The notes below the pieces were generated by a model that saw only the letters and a program-made list of their open reading frames with translations, was not told the origin of the DNA and searched no databases. Positions 9,154-17,847 of a stretch of DNA of 39,426 bases are shown one piece after another. The DNA comes from Flavobacteriaceae bacterium (lineage in GTDB: Bacteria; Bacteroidota; Bacteroidia; Flavobacteriales; Flavobacteriaceae), in the NCBI GenBank assembly GCA_021739635.1, contig JAIPBH010000020.1:1-39426 (forward strand), read 5' to 3'. The position numbers and the translations under genes were made by a program. Positions within the stretch are counted from its first letter, which is position 1; each line of letters opens with the position of its first letter.

Positions 9154-9161
9154 CAAATATA
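9154..9161 (-). promoter_or_regulatory. -7 box of accA
   Basis: On the minus strand 9161-9154 reads TATATTTG, a full match to TAnnTTTG, 34 bases before the accA ATG. I see no good TTG 19-20 bases upstream, so only the -7 element is supported. Confidence 0.5.
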
Positions 9162-9185
9162 AAAAACTTTAATGATGATAAGCCC

Positions 9186-10082
9186 TTAAGAACGCTTCCT
9201 TTTTAAAAGTCTTTTGTTTTTTAATAATCCGTTTAACATGACTGTTGCAAGAATAATTATAGCTCCATAATAAAAATTTGCACTCATTTTTTCTTTTTCT
9301 GGAAACAGAATTATAGCCAAAATAATTCCATAAACGGGTTCTAAATTATAGCTTAATACAACCGTATATGGGCTAATTACTTTCATAACATGAACTGCGG
9401 CAATAAACGCATATGCCGAGCAAACTGAAGCTAAAATAAATAAGTAAACAAAATCTGAACTACTTAATTTAAAAAACTCAAAAGAAAAACCTCCACTAAA
9501 TAACATTATAAAAATGGTAATAAAAGCAACGCCGCTTATAAATTCATAAAATGAAATCACTGTAGCTGAATGCCTTTGTAAAAATTTACCATTAAGCACT
9601 GCAAATAAAGATGATAAAAAAGCTGAAGATATTCCTAAAATGATGCCTTTAACATACCTAATTTCACTTTGAGTAATCAAAAATATTCCTATGATTACTA
9701 AAATTCCAAAAACAATTTCGTACCAAATTATGTTACGTTTAAATACAATAGGTTCAATAATAGATGCAAAAAAAGCACCTGTAGAAAACATGGCTAAAGC
9801 AATGGAAACATTGGCCTCTTCTATGGCACCAAAAAATGTAATCCAGTGCAATGCAATTATAATACCCGCTATAAAAAGTTTAATCATTGCTTTTGGTGAA
9901 ATTTTAATATCAACCTTAGCCACTTTTATATAGATAAAGATTAAAATAGATGCCATTGCCATTCTAAACCAAACTAATGGTACGGCTGAAATAGAAATTA
10001 ACTCGCCTAAAATAGCTGTAAAACCTGCAATGAAAACTAAAAAATGAAGATGTAGATAATTTTTAAGTTTAGCGTTTTGCAT
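9186..10082 (-). CDS. EamA/DMT-family membrane transporter
   Basis: An inner-membrane protein of 298 residues with about ten hydrophobic segments in two repeated halves of five, the layout of the drug/metabolite transporter (EamA, RhaT-like) superfamily. Typical features are WFRMAMASILIFIYI after the first helix, a short HWITFFGAIEEANVSIA stretch, and the second-half segment PYTVVLSYNLEPVYGIILA. The substrate is not predictable, since members export metabolites, amino acids or drugs. It ends in a basic tail (KNKRLLKRKRS) expected to face the cytoplasm. Its start overlaps the end of the upstream LptF/LptG-like gene by 14 bases, indicating cotranscription and translational coupling. Confidence 0.9.
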   Translation of the reverse strand: MQNAKLKNYLHLHFLVFIAGFTAILGELISISAVPLVWFRMAMASILIFIYIKVAKVDIKISPKAMIKLFIAGIIIALHWITFFGAIEEANVSIALAMFSTGAFFASIIEPIVFKRNIIWYEIVFGILVIIGIFLITQSEIRYVKGIILGISSAFLSSLFAVLNGKFLQRHSATVISFYEFISGVAFITIFIMLFSGGFSFEFFKLSSSDFVYLFILASVCSAYAFIAAVHVMKVISPYTVVLSYNLEPVYGIILAIILFPEKEKMSANFYYGAIIILATVMLNGLLKNKRLLKRKRS

Positions 10083-11145
10083 TTTGTAACAAGTAAACTG
10101 CTAAAATACCGAAAATGACATTAGGAAACCACACGGCAATAATTGGTGGAAAATTGGATTGTTCTGCCATAACTCCAAAAATTTTATCAAAAAACACAAA
10201 AACCATAGCAATGCAAATTCCTACAGCTAGATTTACGCCCATACCACCTCTGCGTTTAATGGAAGAAACTGCTACTGCAATAATTGTTAAAATGAATACT
10301 GATACTGGTAAACTCCATTTTCTGTATAAAACTAATTTATAACGACCAATATTTGAGGAACCTCTCATCTCTTCCTTTTCAATAAATCTTGATAATTGAT
10401 TATAAGGCAAAATTTCAGCTATATAAATTACTGGTGTTAAATCTTCTACATCAAAAGCAAAAAGAGTGTCCTTACTTTTTTCAAATACTAAGTCATCATT
10501 AATAGGGCCTACGGTTCGTTTTACATAATCTACTAATCTATAGATGGTATCTTCTTCAATGTATTTTATGCTTTTGGCACTTATTTTATAGGTTAGTTTG
10601 TTATTTTCTATATGCTCAAGTGTAAAATTAACTCCTAATTTCTGGTTCAAATCAAAGCTACTTACATAAATAAATTCTTTTTCATTAATTTGTCTAAATA
10701 CATTTCTGTCTTGAGTAGTTTTTCTATCAGGATGCAAATATTTATAATCAAACTCATTAAAACCTTTACTTGCAATTGGCGCAAGATACATTCCTAAAAA
10801 TAAAGCAAGTCCGCCAATAATTGCAGCACCAATCATGTAAGGTCTTAAAAATCTTGAAAAAGAAACTCCAGAACTTAAAAATGCTATAACCTCAGTATTA
10901 TTAGCAAGTTTTGAAGTAAACCAAATTACTGATAAAAATAAAAATAACGGGAATAATAAATGTGCAAAATAAACTGTAAAGTCTAAATAATAAATGACTA
11001 TTTCTTTAAATGGCACTTCATTTTCTAGAAATTTTCCAATTTTTTCTGCAAGGTTAACTGTAATTCCAATAGGAATAAATAGCAACAACATCATAAAAAA
11101 TGTAAGTAGATAACGCTTTAATATGTACCAATCTAAAATTTTCAA
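10069..11145 (-). CDS. LptF/LptG-family permease (YjgP/YjgQ)
   Basis: Inner-membrane subunit of the lipopolysaccharide transport ABC system. It works with LptB in the cytoplasm and passes LPS to LptC. The 358 residues show the expected layout. Three membrane segments lie in the first 125 residues (LKRYLLTFFMMLLLFIPIG and two more), a periplasmic beta-rich domain covers about 130-270, and three C-terminal membrane segments follow. The N-terminal pattern ILDWYILKRYL is typical. I cannot decide between LptF and LptG. Flavobacteria usually carry a second homologue elsewhere. It begins 2 bases after tgt ends and overlaps the EamA gene, so tgt, this gene and the EamA gene form one operon. Confidence 0.92.
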   Translation of the reverse strand: MKILDWYILKRYLLTFFMMLLLFIPIGITVNLAEKIGKFLENEVPFKEIVIYYLDFTVYFAHLLFPLFLFLSVIWFTSKLANNTEVIAFLSSGVSFSRFLRPYMIGAAIIGGLALFLGMYLAPIASKGFNEFDYKYLHPDRKTTQDRNVFRQINEKEFIYVSSFDLNQKLGVNFTLEHIENNKLTYKISAKSIKYIEEDTIYRLVDYVKRTVGPINDDLVFEKSKDTLFAFDVEDLTPVIYIAEILPYNQLSRFIEKEEMRGSSNIGRYKLVLYRKWSLPVSVFILTIIAVAVSSIKRRGGMGVNLAVGICIAMVFVFFDKIFGVMAEQSNFPPIIAVWFPNVIFGILAVYLLQNAKR

Positions 11146-11147
11146 AC

Positions 11148-12278
11148 TTATAAGCGATTATTCATTTGATTAACCATTATGTTTTTCCAAGTATTAAAAT
11201 CTCCTGCTAATATATGTTTTCTTGCTTCGCGAACCAACCATAAATAGAAACCTAAATTATGAATAGTTGCAATTTGCATTCCTAACAACTCATTAACAGA
11301 AAATAAGTGACGTAAATATGCTTTTGTATATTCTGTGTCAACAAATGTTATACCCATATCATCAACTGGAGAAAAATCATCTTTCCACTTTACATTTTTA
11401 ATATTCATGGTGCCGTAAGCTGTAAATAGCATACCGTTTCTGGCATTTCTTGTTGGCATGACACAATCAAACATATCAATACCTAACGCAATATTTTCCA
11501 AAATATTTATTGGTGTACCAACGCCCATTAAATATCTAGGTTTCTCTTCTGGTAAAATATTACAAACAACCTCAGTCATAGCATACATTTCTTCAGCTGG
11601 CTCACCAACTGATAAGCCACCAATGGCATTTCCTAATGCGCCTGCATTTGCAATATACTCGGCAGATTGCATTCTCAAATCTTTATAAGTACTTCCTTGA
11701 ACTATTGGAAAAAATGCTTGATTATAACCATATTTTAAAGGTGTCTTTTCCAAGTGATTGATACATCTGTCCAACCATCTATGTGTCATATGCATGGATC
11801 GTTTAGCATAATTATAATCACAAGGATAAGGAGTACATTCATCAAAAGCCATGATAATATCTGCACCTATACTTCTCTGAATTTCCATCACATTTTCTGG
11901 AGTAAAGGTGTGGTAACTTCCGTCAATATGAGATTTAAATTTAACACCTTCTTCCTTAATTTTTCTATTAGCCGATAAAGAATATACCTGATAACCACCA
12001 GAATCGGTTAATATATTCCGATTCCAATTCATGAACTTATGAAGTCCTCCTGCTTTTTCTAAAGTATCTGTTTGAGGGCGAAGATATAGATGATAGGTGT
12101 TTCCAAGAATAATATCTGGGTTTATATCATTTTTAAGTTCTCTTTGATGAACTCCTTTTACAGAAGCCACAGTTCCAACCGGCATAAAAATAGGAGTTTC
12201 TATAACTCCATGATCTGTAGTAATTATACCTGCCCTTGCTTTACTATGGCTATCTTTTCCTTTTAATTCAAATTGCAT
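11148..12278 (-). CDS. tgt: Queuine tRNA-ribosyltransferase (tRNA-guanine transglycosylase)
   Basis: Exchanges guanine-34 for the queuosine precursor preQ1 in tRNAs with GUN anticodons (Asp, Asn, His, Tyr). I place the start at the ATG at 12278 (MQFELKGKDSHSKARAG), giving 376 residues, the same size as E. coli Tgt. The longer frame to TTG 12302 would begin inside the -7 box and lacks family support. Recognisable parts are GNTYHLYLRPQ, LTDSGGYQVYSL, the AFDEC region with active-site Asp, GGLSVGE, and DCVMPTRNARNG with the second catalytic Asp. The zinc-binding residues normally spaced as CxCxxC near the C-terminus are missing. The segment reads DTEYTKAYLRHLF where YCKAYLRHLF is usual, consistent with a subgroup lacking the cysteines. 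First gene of the operon with the LptF/LptG and EamA genes. Confidence 0.94.
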   Translation of the reverse strand: MQFELKGKDSHSKARAGIITTDHGVIETPIFMPVGTVASVKGVHQRELKNDINPDIILGNTYHLYLRPQTDTLEKAGGLHKFMNWNRNILTDSGGYQVYSLSANRKIKEEGVKFKSHIDGSYHTFTPENVMEIQRSIGADIIMAFDECTPYPCDYNYAKRSMHMTHRWLDRCINHLEKTPLKYGYNQAFFPIVQGSTYKDLRMQSAEYIANAGALGNAIGGLSVGEPAEEMYAMTEVVCNILPEEKPRYLMGVGTPINILENIALGIDMFDCVMPTRNARNGMLFTAYGTMNIKNVKWKDDFSPVDDMGITFVDTEYTKAYLRHLFSVNELLGMQIATIHNLGFYLWLVREARKHILAGDFNTWKNIMVNQMNNRL

Positions 12279-12299
12279 ATTCCTAAAATCGTCAGGCGG

Positions 12300-12307
12300 C
12301 AAACCTA
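12300..12307 (-). promoter_or_regulatory. -7 box of the tgt operon
   Basis: On the minus strand 12307-12300 reads TAGGTTTG followed by CCGCC, matching the Bacteroidota -7 box. The transcript would begin near 12293, 15 bases before the tgt ATG at 12278. This argues against the TTG at 12302 as start. No clear -33 TTG is seen. Confidence 0.5.
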
Positions 12308-12489
12308 CATATTTTTTTTAATTTTAATTTAATTTTATCCTATTAATATGCAGGTTCACTGATTCGAATTTATTTAAATTAAAACATAGAAGTAAAGATA
12401 ATTAACTAAACATTATATTGATTGTTATTAACAAAAAATAAACTTGTTAACACTTTAAAGAACTAGACCTAAAATAGCACATTATTAGT

Positions 12490-12519
12490 TTGTAAAACTA
12501 TCATAATAACTTATTTTTG
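12490..12519 (+). promoter_or_regulatory. Promoter of the transketolase genes
   Basis: TTG at 12490-12492 and TATTTTTG at 12512-12519 fit the -33/-7 consensus with a 19-base spacer, followed by CGGCAC. It lies 26 bases upstream of the first transketolase ATG. The rest of the interval 12308-12489 is AT-rich and holds no gene. It includes one TGTTAACA palindrome at 12445-12452. Confidence 0.65.
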
Positions 12520-12545
12520 CGGCACAAAAAATTAATTATTAAATC

Positions 12546-13391
12546 ATGCCAAGCACACAATATTTAAATGATTTGACCATTCAAGTAAGAAGAGATATAT
12601 TACGAATGGTACATAAAGTAAACTCTGGTCATCCTGGTGGTTCATTAGGTTGCACTGAATTTCTGGTTGCATTATACAATGTCATTATGACTAGAAAAGA
12701 AGGTTTTAATATGGATGGAATTGGAGAAGATCTTTTCTTCTTATCAAATGGACATATTTCTCCTGTTTTCTATAGTGTTTTGGCACGTGCTGGTTATTTT
12801 CCTGTTGAAGAATTAAGCACTTTTAGATTGATTGACTCTAGATTACAAGGACATCCCACAACTCATGAAGGATTACCAGGTGTGAGAATAGCTTCTGGTT
12901 CACTTGGTCAAGGTATGTCTGTTGCAATAGGTGCTGCTCAAGCAAAAAAGTTAAATGGAGATAAACACTTAGTTTATTCGCTTCATGGTGATGGTGAATT
13001 ACAAGAAGGACAAAATTGGGAAGCTATTATGTATGCTTCAGCAAAAAAAGTTGATAATCTTATTTCTGTTGTAGATTTAAATGGTCAACAAATAGATGGT
13101 TCTACAGATCATGTATTACCAATGGGAAGCATTAAACAAAAATTTGAAGCTTTTGGTTGGACTGTTGTTGAAATTGAAGAAGGTAATAATATAGTTTCCA
13201 TTTTAGAAGGTATGTCTGAAGCTAAATCTAAAACTGGTCAAGGCAAGCCTGTTTGTGTCTTGTTAAAAACAGTGATGGGTCATGGTGTTGATTTTATGAT
13301 GTACACACACGCTTGGCATGGAAAAGCTCCTAACGATGAGCAATTAGCCGTAGGATTATCACAAAACCCTGAAACTTTAGGAGACTATTAA
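12546..13391 (+). CDS. Transketolase, N-terminal (TPP-binding) subunit
   Basis: This gene encodes only the thiamine-diphosphate-binding half of transketolase (281 residues). The pyrimidine-binding half is the next gene. Together they transfer two-carbon ketol units in the non-oxidative pentose phosphate pathway. Visible are [19 protein letters not shown], the conserved [27 protein letters not shown], and the TPP motif GDGELQEG...DLNGQQ (GDG-Xn-N). The split form is common in Bacteroidota and archaea. The ATG at 12546 gives the normal N-terminus. The partner gene starts 19 bases downstream. Confidence 0.94.
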   Translation: MPSTQYLNDLTIQVRRDILRMVHKVNSGHPGGSLGCTEFLVALYNVIMTRKEGFNMDGIGEDLFFLSNGHISPVFYSVLARAGYFPVEELSTFRLIDSRLQGHPTTHEGLPGVRIASGSLGQGMSVAIGAAQAKKLNGDKHLVYSLHGDGELQEGQNWEAIMYASAKKVDNLISVVDLNGQQIDGSTDHVLPMGSIKQKFEAFGWTVVEIEEGNNIVSILEGMSEAKSKTGQGKPVCVLLKTVMGHGVDFMMYTHAWHGKAPNDEQLAVGLSQNPETLGDY

Positions 13392-13410
13392 TCACCAATC
13401 AAAAAAGAAA

Positions 13411-14364
13411 ATGAAAACATACACATATACAGAAAAGAAAGATACAAGAAGTGGTTTTGGTGCAGGTTTAGCAGAATTAGGAAGAACAAATCCTAATGTA
13501 GTTGCGCTTTGTGCAGATTTGATTGGTTCTTTAAAAATGGAAAAATTTATTGAAGAAAATCCTGAACGTTTTTTCCAAATAGGAATTGCCGAAGCAAACA
13601 TGATGGGAATCGCTGCCGGACTTACTATTGGTGGAAAAATCCCATTTACAGGAACCTTTGCTAACTTTTCTACAGGTCGTGTTTATGATCAAATACGTCA
13701 ATCTATTGCGTATTCTGGTAAAAATGTAAAAATTTGTGCTTCACATGCAGGTTTAACTTTAGGTGAAGATGGTGCAACGCATCAAATTTTAGAAGATATT
13801 GGACTCATGAAAATGCTTCCAGGTATGACAGTTATTAATACTTGTGATTATAACCAAACCAAAGCTGCAACCATTGCCATTGCTGATTATGAAGGACCAG
13901 TTTACTTACGTTTTGGAAGACCTACAGTACCAGTTTTTACTCCTGCAGATCAAACATTTGAAATTGGTAAAGCCATTAAATTAACAGAAGGCACTGATGT
14001 TACTATTGTGGCAACTGGTCATTTAGTTTGGGAAGCTTTAGAAGCTTCTAAAATGTTATTTGAAAAAGGAATTTCTGCCGAAGTTATTAATATTCATACT
14101 ATTAAACCTTTAGATGAAACGGCTATTTTAGAGTCTGTTGCTAAAACTGGTTCTATTGTAACTGCTGAAGAACATAACATTATTGGTGGATTAGGTGAAA
14201 GTGTAGCTAGAGTATTAGCATTACACAAACCAATGCCTCAAGAATTTGTTGGAACCAATGATACTTTTGGAGAATCTGGCACACCTGCACAACTTATGGA
14301 AAAATATGGATTGAATGCAGCATCAATAGTTTTAAAAGCAGAATCTGTAATTAAAAGAAAATAA
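13411..14364 (+). CDS. Transketolase, C-terminal (pyrimidine-binding) subunit
   Basis: Second half of the split transketolase, 317 residues. It carries the Pyr domain, with [15 protein letters not shown], the catalytic Glu in [26 protein letters not shown] and [17 protein letters not shown], followed by the C-terminal transketolase domain ([31 protein letters not shown]). It resembles the 1-deoxyxylulose-5-phosphate synthase C-half, but the N-subunit upstream is of transketolase type and there is no DXS-specific N-domain. It must form an alpha2beta2 complex with the preceding subunit. It is cotranscribed and shares the promoter at 12490-12519. Confidence 0.94.
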   Translation: MKTYTYTEKKDTRSGFGAGLAELGRTNPNVVALCADLIGSLKMEKFIEENPERFFQIGIAEANMMGIAAGLTIGGKIPFTGTFANFSTGRVYDQIRQSIAYSGKNVKICASHAGLTLGEDGATHQILEDIGLMKMLPGMTVINTCDYNQTKAATIAIADYEGPVYLRFGRPTVPVFTPADQTFEIGKAIKLTEGTDVTIVATGHLVWEALEASKMLFEKGISAEVINIHTIKPLDETAILESVAKTGSIVTAEEHNIIGGLGESVARVLALHKPMPQEFVGTNDTFGESGTPAQLMEKYGLNAASIVLKAESVIKRK

Positions 14365-14390
14365 TATTGGTTTGGCAGCGTTTTTGATTT

Positions 14391-15035
14391 ATGAATACTT
14401 CAAATCTTAAAACGTATATTATGAAAAATTTAAAAAGTGACTTTAATGCGAGCAAAAAAGTATTTTTTCTCGCATTATTTTTTGTTTTAATCTCTGCTTC
14501 TACTTTTGCTCAAACAGCAACTGGATTTGGTATTAAAGCTGGTTTAAATTACAATGCCAATGGAGATTATTTTGACGCAGCAGCTGATTTATCAAAAAAT
14601 CCTGACAGAAATGTTGGGTATCATTTTGGCCTTTTTGGAAAAATTGGAAACCAAATCTATTTTAAACCAGAACTTATCTATTCAAGCACCAAAAGCGATT
14701 ATGAATCTGAAAGTTTTAAAATGCAAAAGCTAGATGCACCTTTATTAATTGGTTTGAAAGTTTTAGGTCCTGTGAGTGTTTTTGCCGGTCCTTCATTTCA
14801 ATATATTCTAGATTCAGAATTTAATGGCATTTCAATAAATGATATTGAAAATGATTTTTCTGTTGGACTCAATTTTGGTATTGCTCTTAACATCAAAAAA
14901 ATTGGTATTGATTTAAGATACGAACGCGGATTTAGCAATAATGAAGCTAATTTTTTAAGCAATAATGGAATTGGAACAAGTAGATTAGATACCAGACCAA
15001 ATCAGTTAATATTAGGTATATCTCTTATACTATAA
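14391..15035 (+). CDS. Outer-membrane beta-barrel protein (PorT-like)
   Basis: A protein of 214 residues with a signal peptide ending near ASTFAQ (cleavage about residue 41, or 31 if translation begins at the second ATG, 14421). It continues as alternating amphipathic strands typical of an eight-stranded outer-membrane barrel: GFGIKAGLNYN at the start, YHFGLFGKIG, QIYFKPELIYSS, VSVFAGPSFQYIL, and IGIDLRYERGFSNN. Proteins of this type are common outer-membrane barrels in Bacteroidota, and the specific role is unknown. It starts 26 bases after the transketolase stop, so cotranscription is possible. A weak TTGGTTTG element sits between the genes. A strong terminator follows. Confidence 0.82.
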   Translation: MNTSNLKTYIMKNLKSDFNASKKVFFLALFFVLISASTFAQTATGFGIKAGLNYNANGDYFDAAADLSKNPDRNVGYHFGLFGKIGNQIYFKPELIYSSTKSDYESESFKMQKLDAPLLIGLKVLGPVSVFAGPSFQYILDSEFNGISINDIENDFSVGLNFGIALNIKKIGIDLRYERGFSNNEANFLSNNGIGTSRLDTRPNQLILGISLIL

Positions 15036-15052
15036 ACACGAAAAACTTGAAA

Positions 15053-15086
15053 CAAAAAAAGTCTCGCAAATGCGAGACTTTTTTTT
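15053..15086. terminator. Bidirectional intrinsic terminator between convergent genes
   Basis: GTCTCGC (15061-15067) and GCGAGAC (15072-15078) form a perfect stem with a 4-base loop. It is flanked by an A run on the left and a T run on the right (15079-15086) that extend the stem. It can stop transcripts from both sides, the beta-barrel gene on + and the FKBP-like gene on -. Confidence 0.9.
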
Positions 15087-15108
15087 GTTTATTTATTTCA
15101 TTAAAAAT

Positions 15109-16131
15109 CTATGCTTTATCTAAATAATCAGGTGTTCCATCTCCATCTGTATCTGTTAAAGTAATAACAGTTCCTGTAAATGTTCCATCTAATTCTTTTT
15201 TAATTTTTATCAAGATTTCATTTTCTGCTAATGGCAAACTTTCAACTTCTTCTTTAGTTGCCTTATTATAAGTAGTAACTATAATTTCGTTAGCAGTTAA
15301 AACACCATCGCCATCATCATCAGTATCTGCATAATTTGGCGTTCCATCACCATCTGTATCATCATCTGTTGTATCATTTAAATCATTAAAATTTACGGTA
15401 AATTCTCCATCTCCATTTAAGTCTTCCATAAATGAAGGGATTCCATCTCCGTCATCATCGTTTTGTGACATCTGCAACAACTCAATTTTAAAAATTAAAG
15501 GAGAATATGAATTTATATTAGCAGTAGCAGATGAGAAATAACCTAGTCCAGAAGGTAAAAACATGACACCTAAACCATAATTATAAAAATCAATGGTACC
15601 ATCTCCAGCATCATTAAAACTTTCGGCTGTACTAAAGTTAGGTATAGCTTTACTCCAACCTGGTACTAATGATATTAAATCAAATGTTACAGGATTAGAT
15701 GTACTATCAAAAATGGTTTCATCTAGCAATCTGCCTTCATAATTAACCCTAACTCTATCTGCAAATGAAGGAGAATCTCCTCCACCTTGGTTTAGTTTTA
15801 AAATATAATATTCATAATCTGTTTCAGCATAAACCACAGTTTTAGTTTCAACAGCATTTATTAGTAAAGTATGTCCATCAGGAATTGTTTCTCCTTCTAA
15901 AAGTTCTGAAATTATGATATCATTTAAACTTGGGCTTGTATTAGACATTCCAAAATCACTTGAATTATAATAGTGTGTTTCTAAATAACCTATTATAGAA
16001 TCATTATCTGTAATTTGTTGCTCTGCTCTGTCTCTAATTTCAACAGTAATTGTGTTATTATCATCTTTATTACAAGACAAAAAACTAATTGTTAAACACA
16101 AAATACATAGAGCTATTTTTCTTATTGTCAT
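15109..16131 (-). CDS. FKBP-like peptidyl-prolyl isomerase lipoprotein with Asp-rich repeats
   Basis: A lipoprotein of 340 residues. The signal peptide ends in SFLSC with lipidated Cys20, followed by NKDDNN, an acidic stretch after Lys that resembles the surface-export signal of Bacteroidota lipoproteins. Residues about 127-220 look like a divergent FKBP domain, starting VRVNYEGRLLDETIFDST and ending PLIFKIELL. The central GLGVMFLPSGLGYFSSA replaces the usual ligand-pocket sequence, so isomerase activity is uncertain. Residues about 224-275 and 326-338 carry repeated DxDGDGxPDY-type motifs, as in thrombospondin type 3 repeats, which bind calcium. It stands alone, convergent with the beta-barrel gene. 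A near-consensus -7 TATCTTGC (16159-16152, minus strand) lies upstream. A chaperone or adhesion role at the cell surface is inference. Confidence 0.85.
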   Translation of the reverse strand: MTIRKIALCILCLTISFLSCNKDDNNTITVEIRDRAEQQITDNDSIIGYLETHYYNSSDFGMSNTSPSLNDIIISELLEGETIPDGHTLLINAVETKTVVYAETDYEYYILKLNQGGGDSPSFADRVRVNYEGRLLDETIFDSTSNPVTFDLISLVPGWSKAIPNFSTAESFNDAGDGTIDFYNYGLGVMFLPSGLGYFSSATANINSYSPLIFKIELLQMSQNDDDGDGIPSFMEDLNGDGEFTVNFNDLNDTTDDDTDGDGTPNYADTDDDGDGVLTANEIIVTTYNKATKEEVESLPLAENEILIKIKKELDGTFTGTVITLTDTDGDGTPDYLDKA

Positions 16132-16170
16132 TATTGCTTATTTTTGAGGTCGCAAGATACAATTTTAATA

Positions 16171-16178
16171 TAATTTTG
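16171..16178 (+). promoter_or_regulatory. -7 box for the S4-domain gene
   Basis: TAATTTTG at 16171-16178, followed by CGCAAC, matches TAnnTTTG and lies 34 bases before the ATG at 16213. It is close to the opposing -7-like element of the FKBP gene, forming a compact divergent promoter region. No good -33 TTG is visible. Confidence 0.45.
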
Positions 16179-16212
16179 CGCAACAACATTAACGTAGTTT
16201 TACGAAAATTAT

Positions 16213-16596
16213 ATGCGAATAGACAAGTACTTATGGTGCATTAGGTATTATAAAACAAGAACTTTAGCTACTATCGCTTGTAGAAAAGGTCATGTAAGAG
16301 TAAATAAAGAAATTGCAAAGCCAAGTAGAGACGTTTTTCCTCAAGATGAAATTGAATTGAGAAAAGAACAAATTAACTATCAACTTGTAGTTAATGCCAT
16401 TCCAGAAAATAGAATTAGTGCTAAACTTGTTGATATATATAGAATTGATAAAACTCCTAAAGAGCAATTTGAAGCACAAGAACTTTTAAAATTATCTAAA
16501 GATTATTACAGAAAAAAAGGTGTTGGAAGACCAACAAAAAAAGATAGAAGAGATATAGAAAATTTTAATGATGAGCCATTTGAAGATGAAATTTAA
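16213..16596 (+). CDS. S4-domain RNA-binding protein (Hsp15-like)
   Basis: A basic protein of 127 residues with an S4 RNA-binding domain over about residues 1-60 (MRIDKYLWCIRYYKTRTLAT, CRKGHVRVNKEIAKPSRDV) and a charged C-terminal tail with KKGVGRPTKKDRRDIE. The pattern matches the HslR/Hsp15 family. In E. coli that protein binds stalled 50S subunits carrying nascent chain-tRNA and helps recycle them. This role is assumed here by family. The neighbouring genes are a phosphoribosyltransferase and shikimate kinase, an arrangement I believe recurs in Flavobacteriaceae. Confidence 0.9.
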   Translation: MRIDKYLWCIRYYKTRTLATIACRKGHVRVNKEIAKPSRDVFPQDEIELRKEQINYQLVVNAIPENRISAKLVDIYRIDKTPKEQFEAQELLKLSKDYYRKKGVGRPTKKDRRDIENFNDEPFEDEI

Positions 16597-16700
16597 TTAC
16601 CTATTAAATTTGATTAAATAATAGTTCTTTTCAATCTTTGAAAAAAGAAAATAAACAGATAAAATTGAGTAATTTTATACTTTAATACAATTTGAAAATT

Positions 16701-17204
16701 ATGACCGTTGAAAAAAACATTATATTAACTCATAATCAAATCAATCATAAAATAAAGCGTATTGCTTTTCAGATTTATGAGAACAACGTGAATGAAAAAG
16801 AAATCATTTTAGCTGGTATTGATAAAAACGGATTCATATTTGCTAAAAAACTTAAAACTGTACTTCAAAAAATATCAGATATAAATCCAATTTTATGTAA
16901 AGTTTCAATCAATAAGCGAAATCCATTAGAGGATATAAAAACATCAATTCCTGTAAGTGATTATGAAAACAAATCTTTAATATTGGTTGATGACGTTTTA
17001 AATTCTGGAACTACTTTAATATATGGAGTCAAACATTTTTTAAACGTTCCTTTAAAACAATTTAAAACAGCAGTTTTAGTTAACAGAAATCATAAAAAAT
17101 ATCCTGTAAAGGCAGATTTTAAGGGCATTTCATTATCAACATCATTACATGAACATGTTCAAATAAATTTAGAAGGAAAGTATTTTGAAGCATATTTAGA
17201 TTAA
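16701..17204 (+). CDS. Phosphoribosyltransferase-family protein
   Basis: A protein of 167 residues with a type-I phosphoribosyltransferase fold. The PRPP-binding loop is VDDVLNSGTTL (about 96-106), with two adjacent Asp followed by the small-residue turn. The N-terminal AGIDKNGFIFAKKL segment is typical of PyrR/Hpt-like proteins. The start is ATG 16701. The frame extends upstream only through a TTG at 16692. It is smaller than PyrR (about 180) and the base-specificity region near the C-terminus (SLSTSLHEHVQINL) does not tell me the substrate. It could be a nucleobase salvage enzyme or a regulator. The 3' end overlaps the convergent aroK by 9 bases. Confidence 0.85.
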   Translation: MTVEKNIILTHNQINHKIKRIAFQIYENNVNEKEIILAGIDKNGFIFAKKLKTVLQKISDINPILCKVSINKRNPLEDIKTSIPVSDYENKSLILVDDVLNSGTTLIYGVKHFLNVPLKQFKTAVLVNRNHKKYPVKADFKGISLSTSLHEHVQINLEGKYFEAYLD

Positions 17205-17717
17205 AATTGAATATAATTCCTCAACAATTTCATTTTTAGTTTTATTATCTGTAGAAATTTTATACTGTGTTTGGTCATAAAATACAGATCTTTCAAATAA
17301 ATGTTTTGCAATAAATTCTGCTAAATCTTCATTATTTTTAAGATGTGAAATTAATGGTCGCTTATTTTTTTCATTTTTTAATCTTTCTATTAATGAAGCA
17401 ATAGATGCTTTTAAATAGACACTTTTCACATGATTTGCATTTAAAATAGTAGCCATATTATTGCCATAACAAGGTGTTCCTCCACCTAATGATAATATAA
17501 TGTTGTTATCCTTATTAATTATTTCATCTAAATAAATACTTTCCATTTTTCTAAAATAGATTTCTCCTTTAGTTTCAAATATATTTTTAACAGGCATTTT
17601 TTCTTTTATTTCAATAAATTCGTCTAAATCAATAAAATTATAATCAATTTTTTTGGCGAAAAGCCTACCTAAACTAGACTTTCCAGAAGCCATATATCCT
17701 ATTAAAATTACAATCAT
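17196..17717 (-). CDS. aroK: Shikimate kinase
   Basis: Phosphorylates shikimate at the 3-OH in the aromatic amino acid pathway. The 173 residues show the P-loop GYMASGKSS (7-15), the DLDEF motif with the shikimate/Mg-binding Asp at about 32, SLGGGTPCYGN (the usual GGG motif), and the LID-region Arg in NKRPLI. The length is normal for AroK. It is convergent and slightly overlapping with the phosphoribosyltransferase gene. No other aro gene is nearby. Confidence 0.93.
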   Translation of the reverse strand: MIVILIGYMASGKSSLGRLFAKKIDYNFIDLDEFIEIKEKMPVKNIFETKGEIYFRKMESIYLDEIINKDNNIILSLGGGTPCYGNNMATILNANHVKSVYLKASIASLIERLKNEKNKRPLISHLKNNEDLAEFIAKHLFERSVFYDQTQYKISTDNKTKNEIVEELYSILI

Positions 17718-17815
17718 AAATTTGCTATAAATTGATTATTAAAAACATACATAAAAGCTTCGCAAAAAAACAAAAAATTCTTCAAAAAAAGTATGGTTTT
17801 ATAAATTAAACATTT

Positions 17816-17823
17816 TATATTTG
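17816..17823 (+). promoter_or_regulatory. -7 box of the tRNA genes
   Basis: TATATTTG at 17816-17823 followed by CACCC matches the same extended -7 box as thrS. It is 24 bases upstream of tRNA-Lys. The TGG at 17794-17796 may stand in for the -33 TTG with a 19-base spacer. Confidence 0.6.
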
Positions 17824-17847
17824 CACCCTCATTAAAGGAAAACACCT

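Noticed and set aside
13392-13601. Minus-strand open frame over the start of the second transketolase subunit
   Set aside because: It is antisense to conserved transketolase sequence and has no recognisable features.
14367-14374. TTGGTTTG as a promoter for the beta-barrel gene
   Set aside because: It lacks the A of the TA pair in the -7 consensus and has no clear -33 box. It is noted only as a weak possibility.
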